Notes: generated by a model not told the origin, from the letters alone. Shown: positions 27,510 to 37,081, counted from the first letter of the stretch. The stretch: 64,000 nucleotides of DNA from Lysobacterales bacterium (GCA_022841325.1 JALHRS010000029.1:1-64000); one strand, 5' to 3'. Numbers and translations are program-made.

Positions 27510-30062
27510 TCAGGCCGGTGCCTTCTGCAGATCGGTCATCCAGCGTGCGAAATCGAAGTCGAACTGGGTCGAGGGTGCGCCGAGGCTGGGGCTTTCCACA
27601 TAATCGACGCCAACCAGCTTCAGATGCTGTGCCTGCTCGCGATTGTCGACGCTGCAGCCGATCACCATCATGCCGCCCTGATGGGCACGGCGGATCAGCG
27701 CGCTGAGCAGCTCGGTGGCGCGGTCGCCGCTGCTGACGCCGGACGAGAGCTCCGGAGCCAGTCGCAGATAGTCCACCGGTACACCACGCAGGCGTGGCAC
27801 CAGGGTCATGTCCCTGCCGATATCGCGCAGTCCGACCCGAATGGCCAGCGGTTTGAGGCGTTGCGCCAATGCCACCAGCGCATCCACCCGGTCGCCGAGC
27901 ACGGCTGCCGGCAGGGTCAGCGCCAGGCCGGTGCCCGACAGGCGACGCTCACGCAGCAGATGTTCCAGCGAGTCGGCAAAACCACCGTCGTCCAGCGTCC
28001 ACGGTGACAGATCCAGCACCAGACGTACCTGACGACCGCGTTTGAGCAGATCGGCGCGTACCGAGAGCGCCTCGCCGACCACAAAACGATCGAAATCCTT
28101 GACGCAACCGGCGTCCCGCGCCAGCCGGACCATGTCGGACTGGCTGGCGGCCGCCTGGGCGTTGCCGCCCGGTCGCCACTGCAGCACCAGTTCGTACTGG
28201 CCAGGCACGCGACCGCGCAGCGGCAGCAGCGGGGCGCCTCGAATCTCCATGTACTGGCCGAACCGGCGCGTCTGCATCAGTCCGCGCAGCTGCGAATCGC
28301 GCTCGGCTGGAATCAGGCTGGCGCTGCTGGTCTCGTACCACATGCTGCGGTTGCCACCCAGATGCATGGCGGCAAGACCGGCGGCTTCGGCGTTGTGGAC
28401 GCCGACGTCGGCGCTGTCGCCATCCAGGTTGGCCAGGCCCAGACTGGCCTGCAGTGGCACTTCGCGTTCGCCGATCTGGATACGCCGGCGGGACAGACTT
28501 TCACGCAGGTTCTCGGCGCTGGCCAGCGCCGCCGCGCGGTCACCGCGGCGCAGCAGCACCAGATAGCGACAATCCTGATACAGCGCCGGCAGATCCTCGG
28601 CTCGCAGGTTCTCCTTCAGCGCCTGGCCGACCACCAGGTCAAGCCGGGTCTGGCCGGAAATTCCCAGCTGCTTGCGCAGGCTCTCGTGCTCATCCAGCAC
28701 GATGAACAGCACGACGGCATTCTTCTGGCCAACGGCGGCATCGGCGCGATCAATGAACTCGCGGCGCGAATACAGGCCGGTGGATTCATCGCGCCCAAGT
28801 GAGCGCTTCGGCGCAAAGCGCTTGCTGCGCTTCAGTCGCGATTCGATGACACTGACCAGATGTCGTGGTTTCAACGGTTTCAGCAGGTACTCGTCGGCAC
28901 CGCCGGCGATGGCCTGTTCGCGCAGTGCCAGCTCGCGAGAACTTGCCGCCAGCACCACCGGTATGTCGGCGCTCAGCGGGTTGTCGCGCAGGCCGTTGAC
29001 CAGACGCATCGATTCGGCGCCGCGCATGTCGGCATCGATGACTGCCACCTGCGGTTTGAAGCTCTCGATGGCGTCCAGCGCGTCGGCAGAGCTCTGACAG
29101 AAGCGCACGGTATAGCCGGCCTCCTTGAGCCAGCTGGCCGACTGATGGCCGCGTTCACGATCGCCGTCGACCAACAGCACACGGCTGGGCGAACCTACGT
29201 TGACAGCTTCGCTGGTCAGCGCCACCAGCATCGCCAAGGGGTCCAGTGGCGGCTCGAAATAGCGCACGCCCTGACGCAGGGCAACCAGACGGCGACCCAG
29301 ATCCTGGCGCGGAGTCACCACCGCCAGCGTCGGCTCGCGATGCGACTCCTGTAGCTCGGCGCGGGCAACCACCACCCGGCGCAGCATCGGTACGGCATTG
29401 GACGCGGCCGGCGCCAGCACCACAACCCGGGGGATCATCGTCGCCATCAGGGCCAGGGCCGGCTCGGAGCGGGTAAAGCTCTTGACGCTGTAGCCATGCT
29501 CGGCGAAGGCCGGGGCGAGTTCCACGCCGAACTCGTCGGCATCGCCAATGAGAACGATCAGATCCTCGTGGACTGCCCTGCGCGCACGCGGCTCCGGTGC
29601 CGGTGCGCTGGATTCAGCGCGGATCGGCGTGTTGCTGGCCACGGCGGCTGGCGCCACTGCGGCTGGCGCGGCAGCGCCTGGGGTTGTGGCCGGCTTGCCC
29701 GCCTGCGCTTCGCTGGCACTGACCATGTCCAGCGCCAGCACGGTGCTGGCCAGTGTGCTCACCAATGCCGACAGCGTGCGCAGCTGTTCGTTGTTCGGGA
29801 CCAGCGAGGTGTCGACAAAAACGCGGACGAAGGTCTCGAGCTCGCCGGCCTTGCGCGACAGGGAGAGACGCAGGCGCTCGCAGGCACGCACCAATTGCTT
29901 CGCGGCCAGCTGCAGGCCGCGTCCATGCGCCGCATTCCAGCGGCTGGAATTGAGTTTCTCCCACGCCAGCATCAGGCTCGTCGCATGCGTGCGCAGCTCT
30001 TCCCGCGCTCGCTCGACGTGGCTTTGATCGCTATGGTCTTGTGGCATGGCGCTTGAACTCAT
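27510..30062 (-). CDS. REC-REC-GGDEF-EAL protein with degenerate catalytic motifs
   Basis: About 850 residues; the start at 30062 is chosen because a GGGAG-like site precedes it, although an ATG ten codons upstream is possible. Domain order: an N-terminal helical ~110 residues (HPt-like look), a poor receiver at about 157-270, a receiver at about 287-402 with VLLVDGD and AVIDADMRG, a GGDEF-like domain at about 420-560 and an EAL-like domain at about 600-845. The GGDEF site reads YQDCRYLV, the EAL site reads ELVLQW, and the DDFG motif reads LRDIG, so neither synthesis nor hydrolysis of c-di-GMP is expected. It is likely a c-di-GMP-sensing or scaffold protein, in the manner of FimX. Confidence 0.82.
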   Translation of the reverse strand: MSSSAMPQDHSDQSHVERAREELRTHATSLMLAWEKLNSSRWNAAHGRGLQLAAKQLVRACERLRLSLSRKAGELETFVRVFVDTSLVPNNEQLRTLSALVSTLASTVLALDMVSASEAQAGKPATTPGAAAPAAVAPAAVASNTPIRAESSAPAPEPRARRAVHEDLIVLIGDADEFGVELAPAFAEHGYSVKSFTRSEPALALMATMIPRVVVLAPAASNAVPMLRRVVVARAELQESHREPTLAVVTPRQDLGRRLVALRQGVRYFEPPLDPLAMLVALTSEAVNVGSPSRVLLVDGDRERGHQSASWLKEAGYTVRFCQSSADALDAIESFKPQVAVIDADMRGAESMRLVNGLRDNPLSADIPVVLAASSRELALREQAIAGGADEYLLKPLKPRHLVSVIESRLKRSKRFAPKRSLGRDESTGLYSRREFIDRADAAVGQKNAVVLFIVLDEHESLRKQLGISGQTRLDLVVGQALKENLRAEDLPALYQDCRYLVLLRRGDRAAALASAENLRESLSRRRIQIGEREVPLQASLGLANLDGDSADVGVHNAEAAGLAAMHLGGNRSMWYETSSASLIPAERDSQLRGLMQTRRFGQYMEIRGAPLLPLRGRVPGQYELVLQWRPGGNAQAAASQSDMVRLARDAGCVKDFDRFVVGEALSVRADLLKRGRQVRLVLDLSPWTLDDGGFADSLEHLLRERRLSGTGLALTLPAAVLGDRVDALVALAQRLKPLAIRVGLRDIGRDMTLVPRLRGVPVDYLRLAPELSSGVSSGDRATELLSALIRRAHQGGMMVIGCSVDNREQAQHLKLVGVDYVESPSLGAPSTQFDFDFARWMTDLQKAPA

Positions 30063-30274
30063 GCGCTCTTCTCCCGCTCCCTGTGCGCCCATTCTGCAAC
30101 GAAAAACGCCTCACGAGTGTGCGCCTCATCAGGATAATCAAAGTTGTAGACCGGCGCGGGCAGTCTCCGGCGTCCATTTGCGGCTCGCCTGTGGTCGCAG
30201 CTGAGACGGTTGCCGCAGGAACAGCGCCGATGCTGCGCTACCATGAGCCATCGCCGGGAACTCTGGAAACCGAA

Positions 30275-30724
30275 ATGCGTGCAAGCAAGGGTCAATCTGT
30301 ATCCCGTGGCTACCTGCCTGCGGCGACTGCCGTGATCGTATGTCTCGGTACGCTGATCTACAACATGCTGACTTTCAGCGCGCTGGCCAGCGAGCCGCGT
30401 ATCGGTACTGCGATTCGCAATGGCTTCAATGGCGACGCCCTGGTAGCCGCCACCTATGTGCTGGGCGGCGATGTGCTGCGCATGATTCCGGGATTGCAGA
30501 CGCTGGGTGATGACACTGCCCGAGCGGTGGCCACGCCGCTGGAAGAGGCCATCAAGGGTTATCCGCCGGCCGCTGTCGCCGTATTCTTCGGCAACGCCCG
30601 GAGCGTAGCCCATAGCCGCATGCTCTGGGCCCACCGCTTGCAGCCCTGGCTGATCCTGATCGCGGCCCTGCTGTGGTGGCGTCGACCGAAACCGGTGCAT
30701 CTGCGCGAACGTCTGCGCGCCTGA
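30275..30724 (+). CDS. Membrane-anchored hypothetical protein
   Basis: A 149-residue protein with an N-terminal hydrophobic segment (GYLPAATAVIVCLGTLIYNM) and a C-terminal one (LQPWLILIAALLWW) followed by an Arg-rich tail, suggesting a periplasmic middle domain of about 85 residues. The start at 30275 has GGAAACCG upstream; an in-frame ATG at 30230 is possible. No family recognised. It is divergent from the REC-GGDEF-EAL gene. Confidence 0.65.
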   Translation: MRASKGQSVSRGYLPAATAVIVCLGTLIYNMLTFSALASEPRIGTAIRNGFNGDALVAATYVLGGDVLRMIPGLQTLGDDTARAVATPLEEAIKGYPPAAVAVFFGNARSVAHSRMLWAHRLQPWLILIAALLWWRRPKPVHLRERLRA

Positions 30725-30976
30725 ATCCGATCGCCGAAGGTCCTTGTGTGCTGCCGGCGCTGACAGCGCAGGACAAGCGCGTGAAATATGATCTATTCGT
30801 ATGTCATTCAGTCCGCGACTTGTTGTGCGCTGCACAAAATGGTTTCGACGGACACCAATCCTGAATAAACCTTAACCATCGCATTCTGCTTCCGTTCAGG
30901 TGCGTCTCGGAGGCCCCGAGGTTTGTGATTGCTGCGGCGCAGCACGTCCAAAGCACTGCTACAGATTGTGCCCTGA

Positions 30977-31005
30977 TTGACCGACCCCGCAGCGAATCAT
31001 AAGGT
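30977..31005 (+). promoter_or_regulatory. Candidate sigma-70-like promoter for the S8 protease
   Basis: TTGACC at 30977-30982, a 17-nt spacer, and TAAGGT at 31000-31005 lie about 140 nt upstream of the protease ATG. The -35 is good and the -10 is poor. The interval 30725-31146 otherwise holds nothing I can support as a gene. Confidence 0.35.
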
Positions 31006-31146
31006 CGCGCTGCCCATTCATCAGCGAACATCGCCCTGGGGAGGACGAAGTTCGCACACGGATGGGCGTTGACGTTCTGGGAGGGCACCGCTTCAGCGGT
31101 GCGGAACTGTGGCAACAAAGCGTATTCAATCTGGGGATTACTGCAC

Positions 31147-33540
31147 ATGAAGAGCAAGTTCACGCAATCGTTACTTGGTACAGCCTTGCTGACCGGCCTG
31201 CTGATGGCCGGAGCAAGCAGCGCGCAGACACTCGGGGGAGGAGGCAGCGATCCGCTCATCGGCGCTGCAAATGCAAGAGTGAATGCCGCCGCGCTGGCTG
31301 ACACGTATCAATACGACGCCATCATTGTGGGCTACGGCGAAGGCGACGCACGGGCGGCAGGGGATGCCGTGACTGCCGTCAGTCGCCATCTGGACCAGGT
31401 TGCTTCAAGGACTGGCCAGACGCTGAGCTATGTGCGTACGCTGTCCACCGGCGGGCACCTCGTGAAGATCGGAAAAGCGTTGGACGACAGCAACCTGCTC
31501 AAGGTCATGAATGAGCTGGCTGCCGATCCCAACGTGGCTTATGTCGAGCCCGATCAGATCATGGTGCCCTTCCTCTCACCCAATGATTCCTCCTACAGCC
31601 AGCAGTGGCACTATTTCGAAGCCACCGGTGGCGCCAATCTGCCGACGGCCTGGGACAATGCCACCGGCAGCGGCGTGGTCGTGGCGGTACTCGATACCGG
31701 CATCACCAGCCACACCGATCTCAACGCCAACGTGGTCGCCGGTTATGATTTCGTTTCGAGCTCGACCAATGCCCGTGATGGCAACGGCCGCGACTCGAAT
31801 CCCGCCGATGAAGGCGACTGGACCACTGCGGGTCAGTGCTATTCGGGCTCTCCGGCCTCCAATTCCAGCTGGCATGGCACCCATGTGGCCGGCACTGTTG
31901 CGGCGGTGACCAACAATGCCGCCGGTGTCGCCGGCGTGGCCTTCAACGCAAAGATTCAGCCGGTACGCGTACTGGCGGCTTGCGGCGGCACACTGTCGGA
32001 TATCGCGGATGCCATCACCTGGGCCTCGGGCGGCAGTGTCTCCGGTATTCCTGCCAATGCCACGCCGGCCAAGGTCATCAACATGAGCCTGGGCGGCAGC
32101 AGCAGCACCTGTGCCAGCACCTACCAGAACGCCATCAACGGCGCCGTTGGCCGCGGAACCTCGGTCATTGTCGCCGCTGGTAACTCCAACGTGAACGTAT
32201 CGGGCGCTACACCGGCGAACTGCAGCAACGTGATTGCCGTGGCAGCCACCAACCGCAGTGGCGGTCGGGCCTACTACTCGAACTACGGAACGCTGGTCGA
32301 CATCGCCGCACCGGGTGGCGATGTGCGCAGTTCCTCCAGCAACGGCATTCTGTCAACGCTGAACTCGGGCACCACGACCCCGGGTTCACAGAGCTACGCC
32401 TGGTATCAGGGTACCTCGATGGCCACGCCGCACGTGGCGGGTCTGGCTGCCCTGGTGCTCAGCAAGGCCAGTCAGACGCCGGCTCAGCTTGAGACGCTGC
32501 TGAAGAACAACGCCCGGGCCTTCCCGACCAGCTGTTCGGGTTGCGGTGCCGGCATCATCAACGCGGCAGCGACGATTGCCGCGGTCACCGGAGGCAGCAA
32601 TGCCGCGCCGACCGCCAACTTCAGCTTCACCACCAGCGGCCTGACAGCGTCGTTCTCGGACGCCTCCACGGACAGTGACGGCACCATCGCCTCGCGCAGC
32701 TGGAACTTCGGAGATGGCTCGACCTCCACGGCGACCAATCCCAGCCGCACCTATGCCAGCGCCGGCACCTACACGGTGACCCTGACAGTCACCGACAACG
32801 GCGGTGCCAGCAACAGCACCTCGCGTGCGGTGACGGTGACCGCGCCGCCTGCAGGCAGCACCGTGCTCAGCAAGGGTGTGGGAGTCAACGGCAGCACCAA
32901 CTCCACCAGCGCCAACAGCAGCTTCGCGGAGTACACGGTGGTGGTGCCGGCGGGTTCTTCCAACCTCACGATCGCGACCACCAATGCCAGCGGTGATGTC
33001 GACCTCTACGTTCGCTATGGGTCCGCCCCCAGCCTGTCAGCCTACGACTGCCGTCCGTACACCGGTTCCGGTAACGAGAGCTGCGCCTTTGCAGCGCCCA
33101 GCGCCGGCACCTACTACATTCGTGTGTACGGCTATGCCACCGGCAACCAGACCTTCACGATCACTGCCAACTGGACGGTTTCGGGTGGCGGCACGCAGCC
33201 GAGCTTCTTCGAGAACCTGACCGACTACAGCATTCTCGACAACACCACCATCGAGAGCCCGATCGGTGTGTCTGGCCGTACCGGCAATGCACCCTCGAAC
33301 CTGCAGGTGGCCGTGACCATCTACCACACCTACAAGGGCGATCTGAAGGTGGATCTGATCGCACCGGACGGTTCGGTCTATGTCTTGCACAACCGCAGTG
33401 GCGGTAGTGGCGACAACATCATTCAGACCTTCACCGTGAACGCCTCCACCGAGGCGGCCAACGGTACCTGGAAGCTGCGCGTGAACGACAATGCCCGCGG
33501 CGACACCGGTTACCTCGACAAGTGGAGCCTGCAGTTCTGA
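31147..33540 (+). CDS. Secreted subtilisin-like serine protease with PKD, PPC and P domains
   Basis: A 797-residue extracellular protease. The start at 31147 gives a signal peptide (MKSKFTQSLLGTALLTGLLM, cleavage after SSA). Next come an inhibitor-like prodomain ending LAADPNVAYVEPDQIM and a peptidase S8 domain with Asp183 (AVLDTGI), His243 (SWHGTHVAG) and Ser424 (GTSMATPHVAG). The C-terminal modules are a PKD domain (about 487-575, SRSWNFGDGST), a PPC domain (about 590-680, VDLYVRYG and YYIRVYGYATGNQTF) and a proprotein-convertase P domain (about 690-797, YHTYKGDLKVDLIAPDGSVY). Such proteins are exported by type II secretion in Xanthomonadales and degrade protein for nutrition. Confidence 0.95.
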   Translation: MKSKFTQSLLGTALLTGLLMAGASSAQTLGGGGSDPLIGAANARVNAAALADTYQYDAIIVGYGEGDARAAGDAVTAVSRHLDQVASRTGQTLSYVRTLSTGGHLVKIGKALDDSNLLKVMNELAADPNVAYVEPDQIMVPFLSPNDSSYSQQWHYFEATGGANLPTAWDNATGSGVVVAVLDTGITSHTDLNANVVAGYDFVSSSTNARDGNGRDSNPADEGDWTTAGQCYSGSPASNSSWHGTHVAGTVAAVTNNAAGVAGVAFNAKIQPVRVLAACGGTLSDIADAITWASGGSVSGIPANATPAKVINMSLGGSSSTCASTYQNAINGAVGRGTSVIVAAGNSNVNVSGATPANCSNVIAVAATNRSGGRAYYSNYGTLVDIAAPGGDVRSSSSNGILSTLNSGTTTPGSQSYAWYQGTSMATPHVAGLAALVLSKASQTPAQLETLLKNNARAFPTSCSGCGAGIINAAATIAAVTGGSNAAPTANFSFTTSGLTASFSDASTDSDGTIASRSWNFGDGSTSTATNPSRTYASAGTYTVTLTVTDNGGASNSTSRAVTVTAPPAGSTVLSKGVGVNGSTNSTSANSSFAEYTVVVPAGSSNLTIATTNASGDVDLYVRYGSAPSLSAYDCRPYTGSGNESCAFAAPSAGTYYIRVYGYATGNQTFTITANWTVSGGGTQPSFFENLTDYSILDNTTIESPIGVSGRTGNAPSNLQVAVTIYHTYKGDLKVDLIAPDGSVYVLHNRSGGSGDNIIQTFTVNASTEAANGTWKLRVNDNARGDTGYLDKWSLQF

Positions 33541-33565
33541 GCAGCTTTAACTGAGTGGCAAATCA

Positions 33566-33597
33566 AGGCCCCGGCGCAAGCCGGGGCTTTTTTTTAA
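33566..33597 (+). terminator. Intrinsic terminator of the S8 protease gene
   Basis: GCCCCGGC-GCAA-GCCGGGGC (8-bp GC stem) followed by eight T residues, 26 bases after the stop codon. A textbook rho-independent terminator. Confidence 0.95.
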
Positions 33598-33683
33598 TGG
33601 TCGGATGACCGCAAGGCATCCGGGATCGCCGAGGTGCACTAGGCGCTCTGGCGCCCTTGCCCCGGCCTTGCATGATCGGCGCC

Positions 33684-34029
33684 TGTGGGAGCGGCTTCAG
33701 CCGCGATGGCTGTTGCTGCGTCCACCCGGGTCAATCACGGAAGATCGCGGTTGAAGCCCCCACAGAATCCGACAGCCGCATCAGTCACGTAACCCGCTAC
33801 GCGGCCAACGATCAACGCTTTTCTCCGCGCCTCCGCGTGAGCGCTCTTTGCTGCACCGTCACTAACTACCCACCGCTACTCGGAGGCGCGGAGGACGCGG
33901 AGCAAGGCGGGCTGCTGGCCGTGGTAGGTCCAGACTTGTCTGGACGCTCTTCCCTGTGGGCGGACTCTGTCAGCGATAGGTACAGCGCTTGTCCCCGGGT
34001 CCCGGATCGCGGCTGAAGCCGCTCCCACA
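33684..34029. repeat. Repeat cluster in the 33541-34091 gap
   Basis: REP copies GTGGGAGCGGCTTCAGCCG at 33684-33706 and its inverted form at 34007-34029 bracket three other families. These are the GTCACGTAACCCGCTACGCGG repeat (33784-33810), an inverted pair CTCCGCGCCTCCGCG / CGGAGGCGCGGAGG around 33824-33893, and a half copy of the TCCAGACTTGTCTGGA element at 33924-33949. No gene is visible in this gap. Confidence 0.75.
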
Positions 34030-34091
34030 GCGGCCAAACCGGCGTGCCTGATACCTGTCGGTACTCGGGTGCAGACTGCGCTGTACCGAAC

Positions 34092-34676
34092 CTACTTGCG
34101 CCACTTCGCCCAGGGATCTACAGCACCGGTCGCCGACGTGGCTGGAGTTGTCGATCGGTCCGTCTCATCCGTCCCGAAACTCCCAGATTTTCGATGGTCG
34201 GTAGAGCGACCGCCACGCCGATTGGCAGGATGTCTCTCCGTGCCCGAGCGATCTGCGGCCATCTGGCTGCGCTCGGCTGATTTTCTCAGACGTTTCTCGG
34301 CCAGCCGTTCGGCAGCTTCCAGGCTCAGTTGGGCAGGTTCGCCCGGCGATTGATCGGCGGGCACGATGCGATCTCGCGGCGGCAATGCAAACTGTTCGTC
34401 AGAGGCTCTGGGCAAATTCTTGTACTGGTAGAGATAGAAGGACTCCACCTTTTCGCGCGCCCAGGTGGTCTTCTTGAGGAATTTCACGCTGGACTCGATG
34501 CTCGGGTTGGTTCTGAAACAATTGATGTTGAGGTATGCAAACAGCAACTCGAAGCCGTAATGATCCACGATTTCAACCAGCATCTGCTTCAAGCTGACAC
34601 CGTGCAGCGGATTGTTCTGGTAATTGATGTCAGCGCTCATGCCCATGCCCAACTTCGAGGATCCGGGTCCGATCAT
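34092..34676 (-). CDS. VF530-family DNA-binding-like protein with extended tail
   Basis: About 194 residues. The core NNPLHGVSLKQMLVEIVDHY with LNINCFRTNPSIESSVKFLK and TTWAREKVESFYL is the complete VF530 (DUF2132) domain, normally only 70-80 residues. The following ~120 residues are hydrophilic, rich in Glu/Ala/Arg and then Ser/Thr, and end in DPWAKWRK. The start is uncertain: ATG at 34676 has GGAGGGAT just upstream, while ATG at 34640 begins nearer to the domain. VF530 proteins have a helical fold with a putative nucleic-acid surface; function unknown. Confidence 0.75.
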   Translation of the reverse strand: MIGPGSSKLGMGMSADINYQNNPLHGVSLKQMLVEIVDHYGFELLFAYLNINCFRTNPSIESSVKFLKKTTWAREKVESFYLYQYKNLPRASDEQFALPPRDRIVPADQSPGEPAQLSLEAAERLAEKRLRKSAERSQMAADRSGTERHPANRRGGRSTDHRKSGSFGTDETDRSTTPATSATGAVDPWAKWRK

Positions 34677-34784
34677 ATCCCTCCGGCCTGGGGCGGGCCG
34701 GGCTTCCGGGGGTTCTGAATGGTCGGCATCCGCCGACGTACCCGGCTTCGGAAACTGGCGACCCAGCTGGATCGAAGCGGTTTT

Positions 34785-34862
34785 GTGGAGGGACGCGCGC
34801 CTGCGCGGCCGCTGTTGATCTTCAGGCCCGGCAATGCGGCGCCGCGGCGCGGCGCCCTCCAC
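34785..34862. repeat. GTGGAGGG inverted repeat
   Basis: GTGGAGGGACGCGCGCCTGC at 34785 is opposed by GGCGCGGCGCCCTCCAC ending at 34862. It is a REPIN-like hairpin filling the gap upstream of the VF530 gene. A related GACGCCCACCTGCGCGGCCG piece occurs near 41009. Confidence 0.6.
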
Positions 34863-34920
34863 AGCAGCAGCGCGGGCCCCTTCCCACGCGCGCTGGAGTT
34901 GCGCCTGTCTGGCCGCGCTC

Positions 34921-35406
34921 TCAGCCGGCCTCGAAGCGATTGGCGTCGCGGTTCTTGCGTACCTTGAACGGATCCCAGACCCGGCCGTTCATGGCGATGT
35001 GTACGCCCGGCGGCAGCACCTGCACGGCACCGATGGCGCAGCCGATGTTGAAGACGGCATCCGAACCCTGAAAACGGGCCGGATTGAGGGCGCCGGTCAG
35101 GACGATGGTCTTGTCTGGAATCTGCGCCAGCACGCGCGCGGTGGCGACCATGCTGTCGGTGCCGTGAGTGACCAGCACATGCGCGTGCGGCTGGGCGCTG
35201 ATGGTGTGGCGTACCAGTTCGCGATCGTCATCGGTGACATGCAGGCTGTCCTTGCGCATCAGCGCAATGACGTTGTAGGTGAAAGCCACACCGAGGTTGT
35301 CGAGAATCCGGCCGATCGCCGGTTCACCGACCTGGAAGGTCGAGAGATCGTCGAAATACACCTTGTCGATGGTGCCGCCGGTGGTCACGATGCACAAATG
35401 CTGCAC
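34921..35406 (-). CDS. Single-domain asparaginase-like protein
   Basis: A 161-residue protein that matches only the N-terminal domain of L-asparaginases (about 330 residues in full enzymes). It has the first threonine motif TTGGTIDK at 8-15 and the second motif VLVTHGTDSMVATARVL. Small free-standing asparaginase-domain proteins of this size exist in proteobacteria, so it need not be a fragment. The start is GTG, with GGAG seven bases before it; that GGAG lies inside the stop region of the upstream AidB-like gene, indicating translational coupling. Confidence 0.85.
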   Translation of the reverse strand: MQHLCIVTTGGTIDKVYFDDLSTFQVGEPAIGRILDNLGVAFTYNVIALMRKDSLHVTDDDRELVRHTISAQPHAHVLVTHGTDSMVATARVLAQIPDKTIVLTGALNPARFQGSDAVFNIGCAIGAVQVLPPGVHIAMNGRVWDPFKVRKNRDANRFEAG

Positions 35407-35410
35407 GGAG

Positions 35411-37081
35411 CTACTCCAGTTCGTCGATGGCGAGGATGCGCGAGTCCAGCGCCTCACCGGCCTGCAGGCAGAGCAGGCCATGAGCAGAAAAGCGTCGCGC
35501 CGCGGCAGCGGGTCGCGGATCGCCCTCGGCGCGTAGCGACCAGGCCGCATGGCGCAACAGCACGGCCAGCGCAAAGCAGCGTCCCAGCGTCATCGCGATC
35601 CCGCGGCCGAGCGCCTCGCCGCGATTCGCGCCGTGTTCGTTGTGCAGCGCCGCGTAGGCCGATTCATAGGCTTCTCGTATCTGTGCGGCGATGGCGTCGA
35701 AATCGGTGCCCGCCTGACTGAGCAGGGCCACCAGCGCCGCATGCAGTGCGGCCCAGCTGTGATCACTGGAGAGAATCTTGAGCGCATCCAGCGACAGCAC
35801 ATTGGTGGTGCCCTCCCAGATGCTGAACACCTGGGCATCGCGCAGCAGGGCCGGCAGCCCGGTGTCTTCAATATAGCCGGCGCCACCAAAGCCTTCGACG
35901 ATCTCGCTGATGCCATTGACGGTCTGCTTGCCGGTCAGCAGCTTGGTGATCGGTATCAGCAGCCGCAGCAACAGACGATGGCGATCATCGAGCAGACCGA
36001 GTTCGGACTTGCCCAGCATTTCGGCGACATACAGGGACAGATGCAGTCCGGCTTCGAATTCGGCCTGCAATCCAGCCATGGTGTGTTGATGCAGGGGCTG
36101 TTCGCTGAGCATGCGACCGAAAACCCGGCGCCGCGCGGCGTAGTCGCGCAGCAGCTGCAATCCGCGGCGGTAAACACTGAGCGCAGCCAGGGCGTTCCAG
36201 ACGCGGGTCTGGTTCAGCACCGGGGCGATCATGCGTACGCCGTGACTGGCCTCGCCGACCAGTTCCACCGGGGTGCCGTCCAGCTGCAATTCCGCGGTCG
36301 GCAACTTGCGGCTGCCGAGCTTGTCCTTGAGCCGATCGACGATGATGTTCTGCAAACGGCCACCGCGATCGCGGGGTTCGCAATAGAACAGCGCCAGACC
36401 GTCGGTGCCATCGGCGCCGCCACTCGGGCGCGCCAGCAGCAAGGCCATCTCCGAGGTCGCTGCCGAGGTGAACCACTTGCGGCCATGGACCCGCCACTGG
36501 CCGTCGGCGTCACATTCGGCCCGGGTCTCGGTGCCGCCGACATCCGAGCCGCCACTGGTTTCGGTCATCCACTGGCCGCTGGTCCAGAGCTGGTGCGCTT
36601 CGCGTGCGGTCAGATGGGGCAGGGCTCTCTGCACCAGCGCCGAATTGCCCGATTCCACCAGCGCCCGGGCGGCGCCGTCGGTCATCGCCAGGGGGCAGGT
36701 GTAGAAATCCGTCGCCGCGCTGGCGAGGTAGACCATGCCGAACTGGAACAAGCGGGCGTGCGCGCCCTTGCTCTGGTCGTAGCCATGCCAGACCAGCCCG
36801 AAACGGGTGGCCAGTTGCGGCATCTGCTGCCACAGCGGCGTGAACTCGATGTGATCGATGCGACGGCCCCAGGCGTCGAAGGGGGTGTGCACCGGTTCGA
36901 TCAGGCGCTCGCGCAATTGCTGCGGATAGAGTTCGTCGGCGATGACCTGGCCGAGTTCGTTGGCTTCCTCATGAAAGTGCTCGAACAGCGCGGGCGGCAT
37001 CGCCCGGCGCAGTACCGATTGCAGGACGCGGTCCGTCAGGTAGGGATTGGACAATTGCGGTGGCGTCTGTGTGAAACCCAT
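35411..37081 (-). CDS. AidB-like acyl-CoA dehydrogenase family flavoprotein
   Basis: A 556-residue protein, longer than ordinary acyl-CoA dehydrogenases (about 380) and near AidB (541). FAD-site motifs MTETSGGSDVGGTETR and RKWFTSAATSEMALLLARP are present, followed by the helical domain VFGRMLSEQPLHQHTMAGLQ and GFGGAGYIEDTGLPALLRDA then SIWEGTTNVLSLD. AidB is induced by alkylation and binds DNA in E. coli; whether this protein does is unknown. It is coupled with the asparaginase-like gene. Confidence 0.88.
   Translation of the reverse strand: MGFTQTPPQLSNPYLTDRVLQSVLRRAMPPALFEHFHEEANELGQVIADELYPQQLRERLIEPVHTPFDAWGRRIDHIEFTPLWQQMPQLATRFGLVWHGYDQSKGAHARLFQFGMVYLASAATDFYTCPLAMTDGAARALVESGNSALVQRALPHLTAREAHQLWTSGQWMTETSGGSDVGGTETRAECDADGQWRVHGRKWFTSAATSEMALLLARPSGGADGTDGLALFYCEPRDRGGRLQNIIVDRLKDKLGSRKLPTAELQLDGTPVELVGEASHGVRMIAPVLNQTRVWNALAALSVYRRGLQLLRDYAARRRVFGRMLSEQPLHQHTMAGLQAEFEAGLHLSLYVAEMLGKSELGLLDDRHRLLLRLLIPITKLLTGKQTVNGISEIVEGFGGAGYIEDTGLPALLRDAQVFSIWEGTTNVLSLDALKILSSDHSWAALHAALVALLSQAGTDFDAIAAQIREAYESAYAALHNEHGANRGEALGRGIAMTLGRCFALAVLLRHAAWSLRAEGDPRPAAAARRFSAHGLLCLQAGEALDSRILAIDELE

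Noticed and set aside
30804-31304. Open frame on the minus strand upstream of the S8 protease
   Set aside because: It overlaps the protease signal peptide in antisense, has no recognisable motif or SD, and crosses the promoter region.
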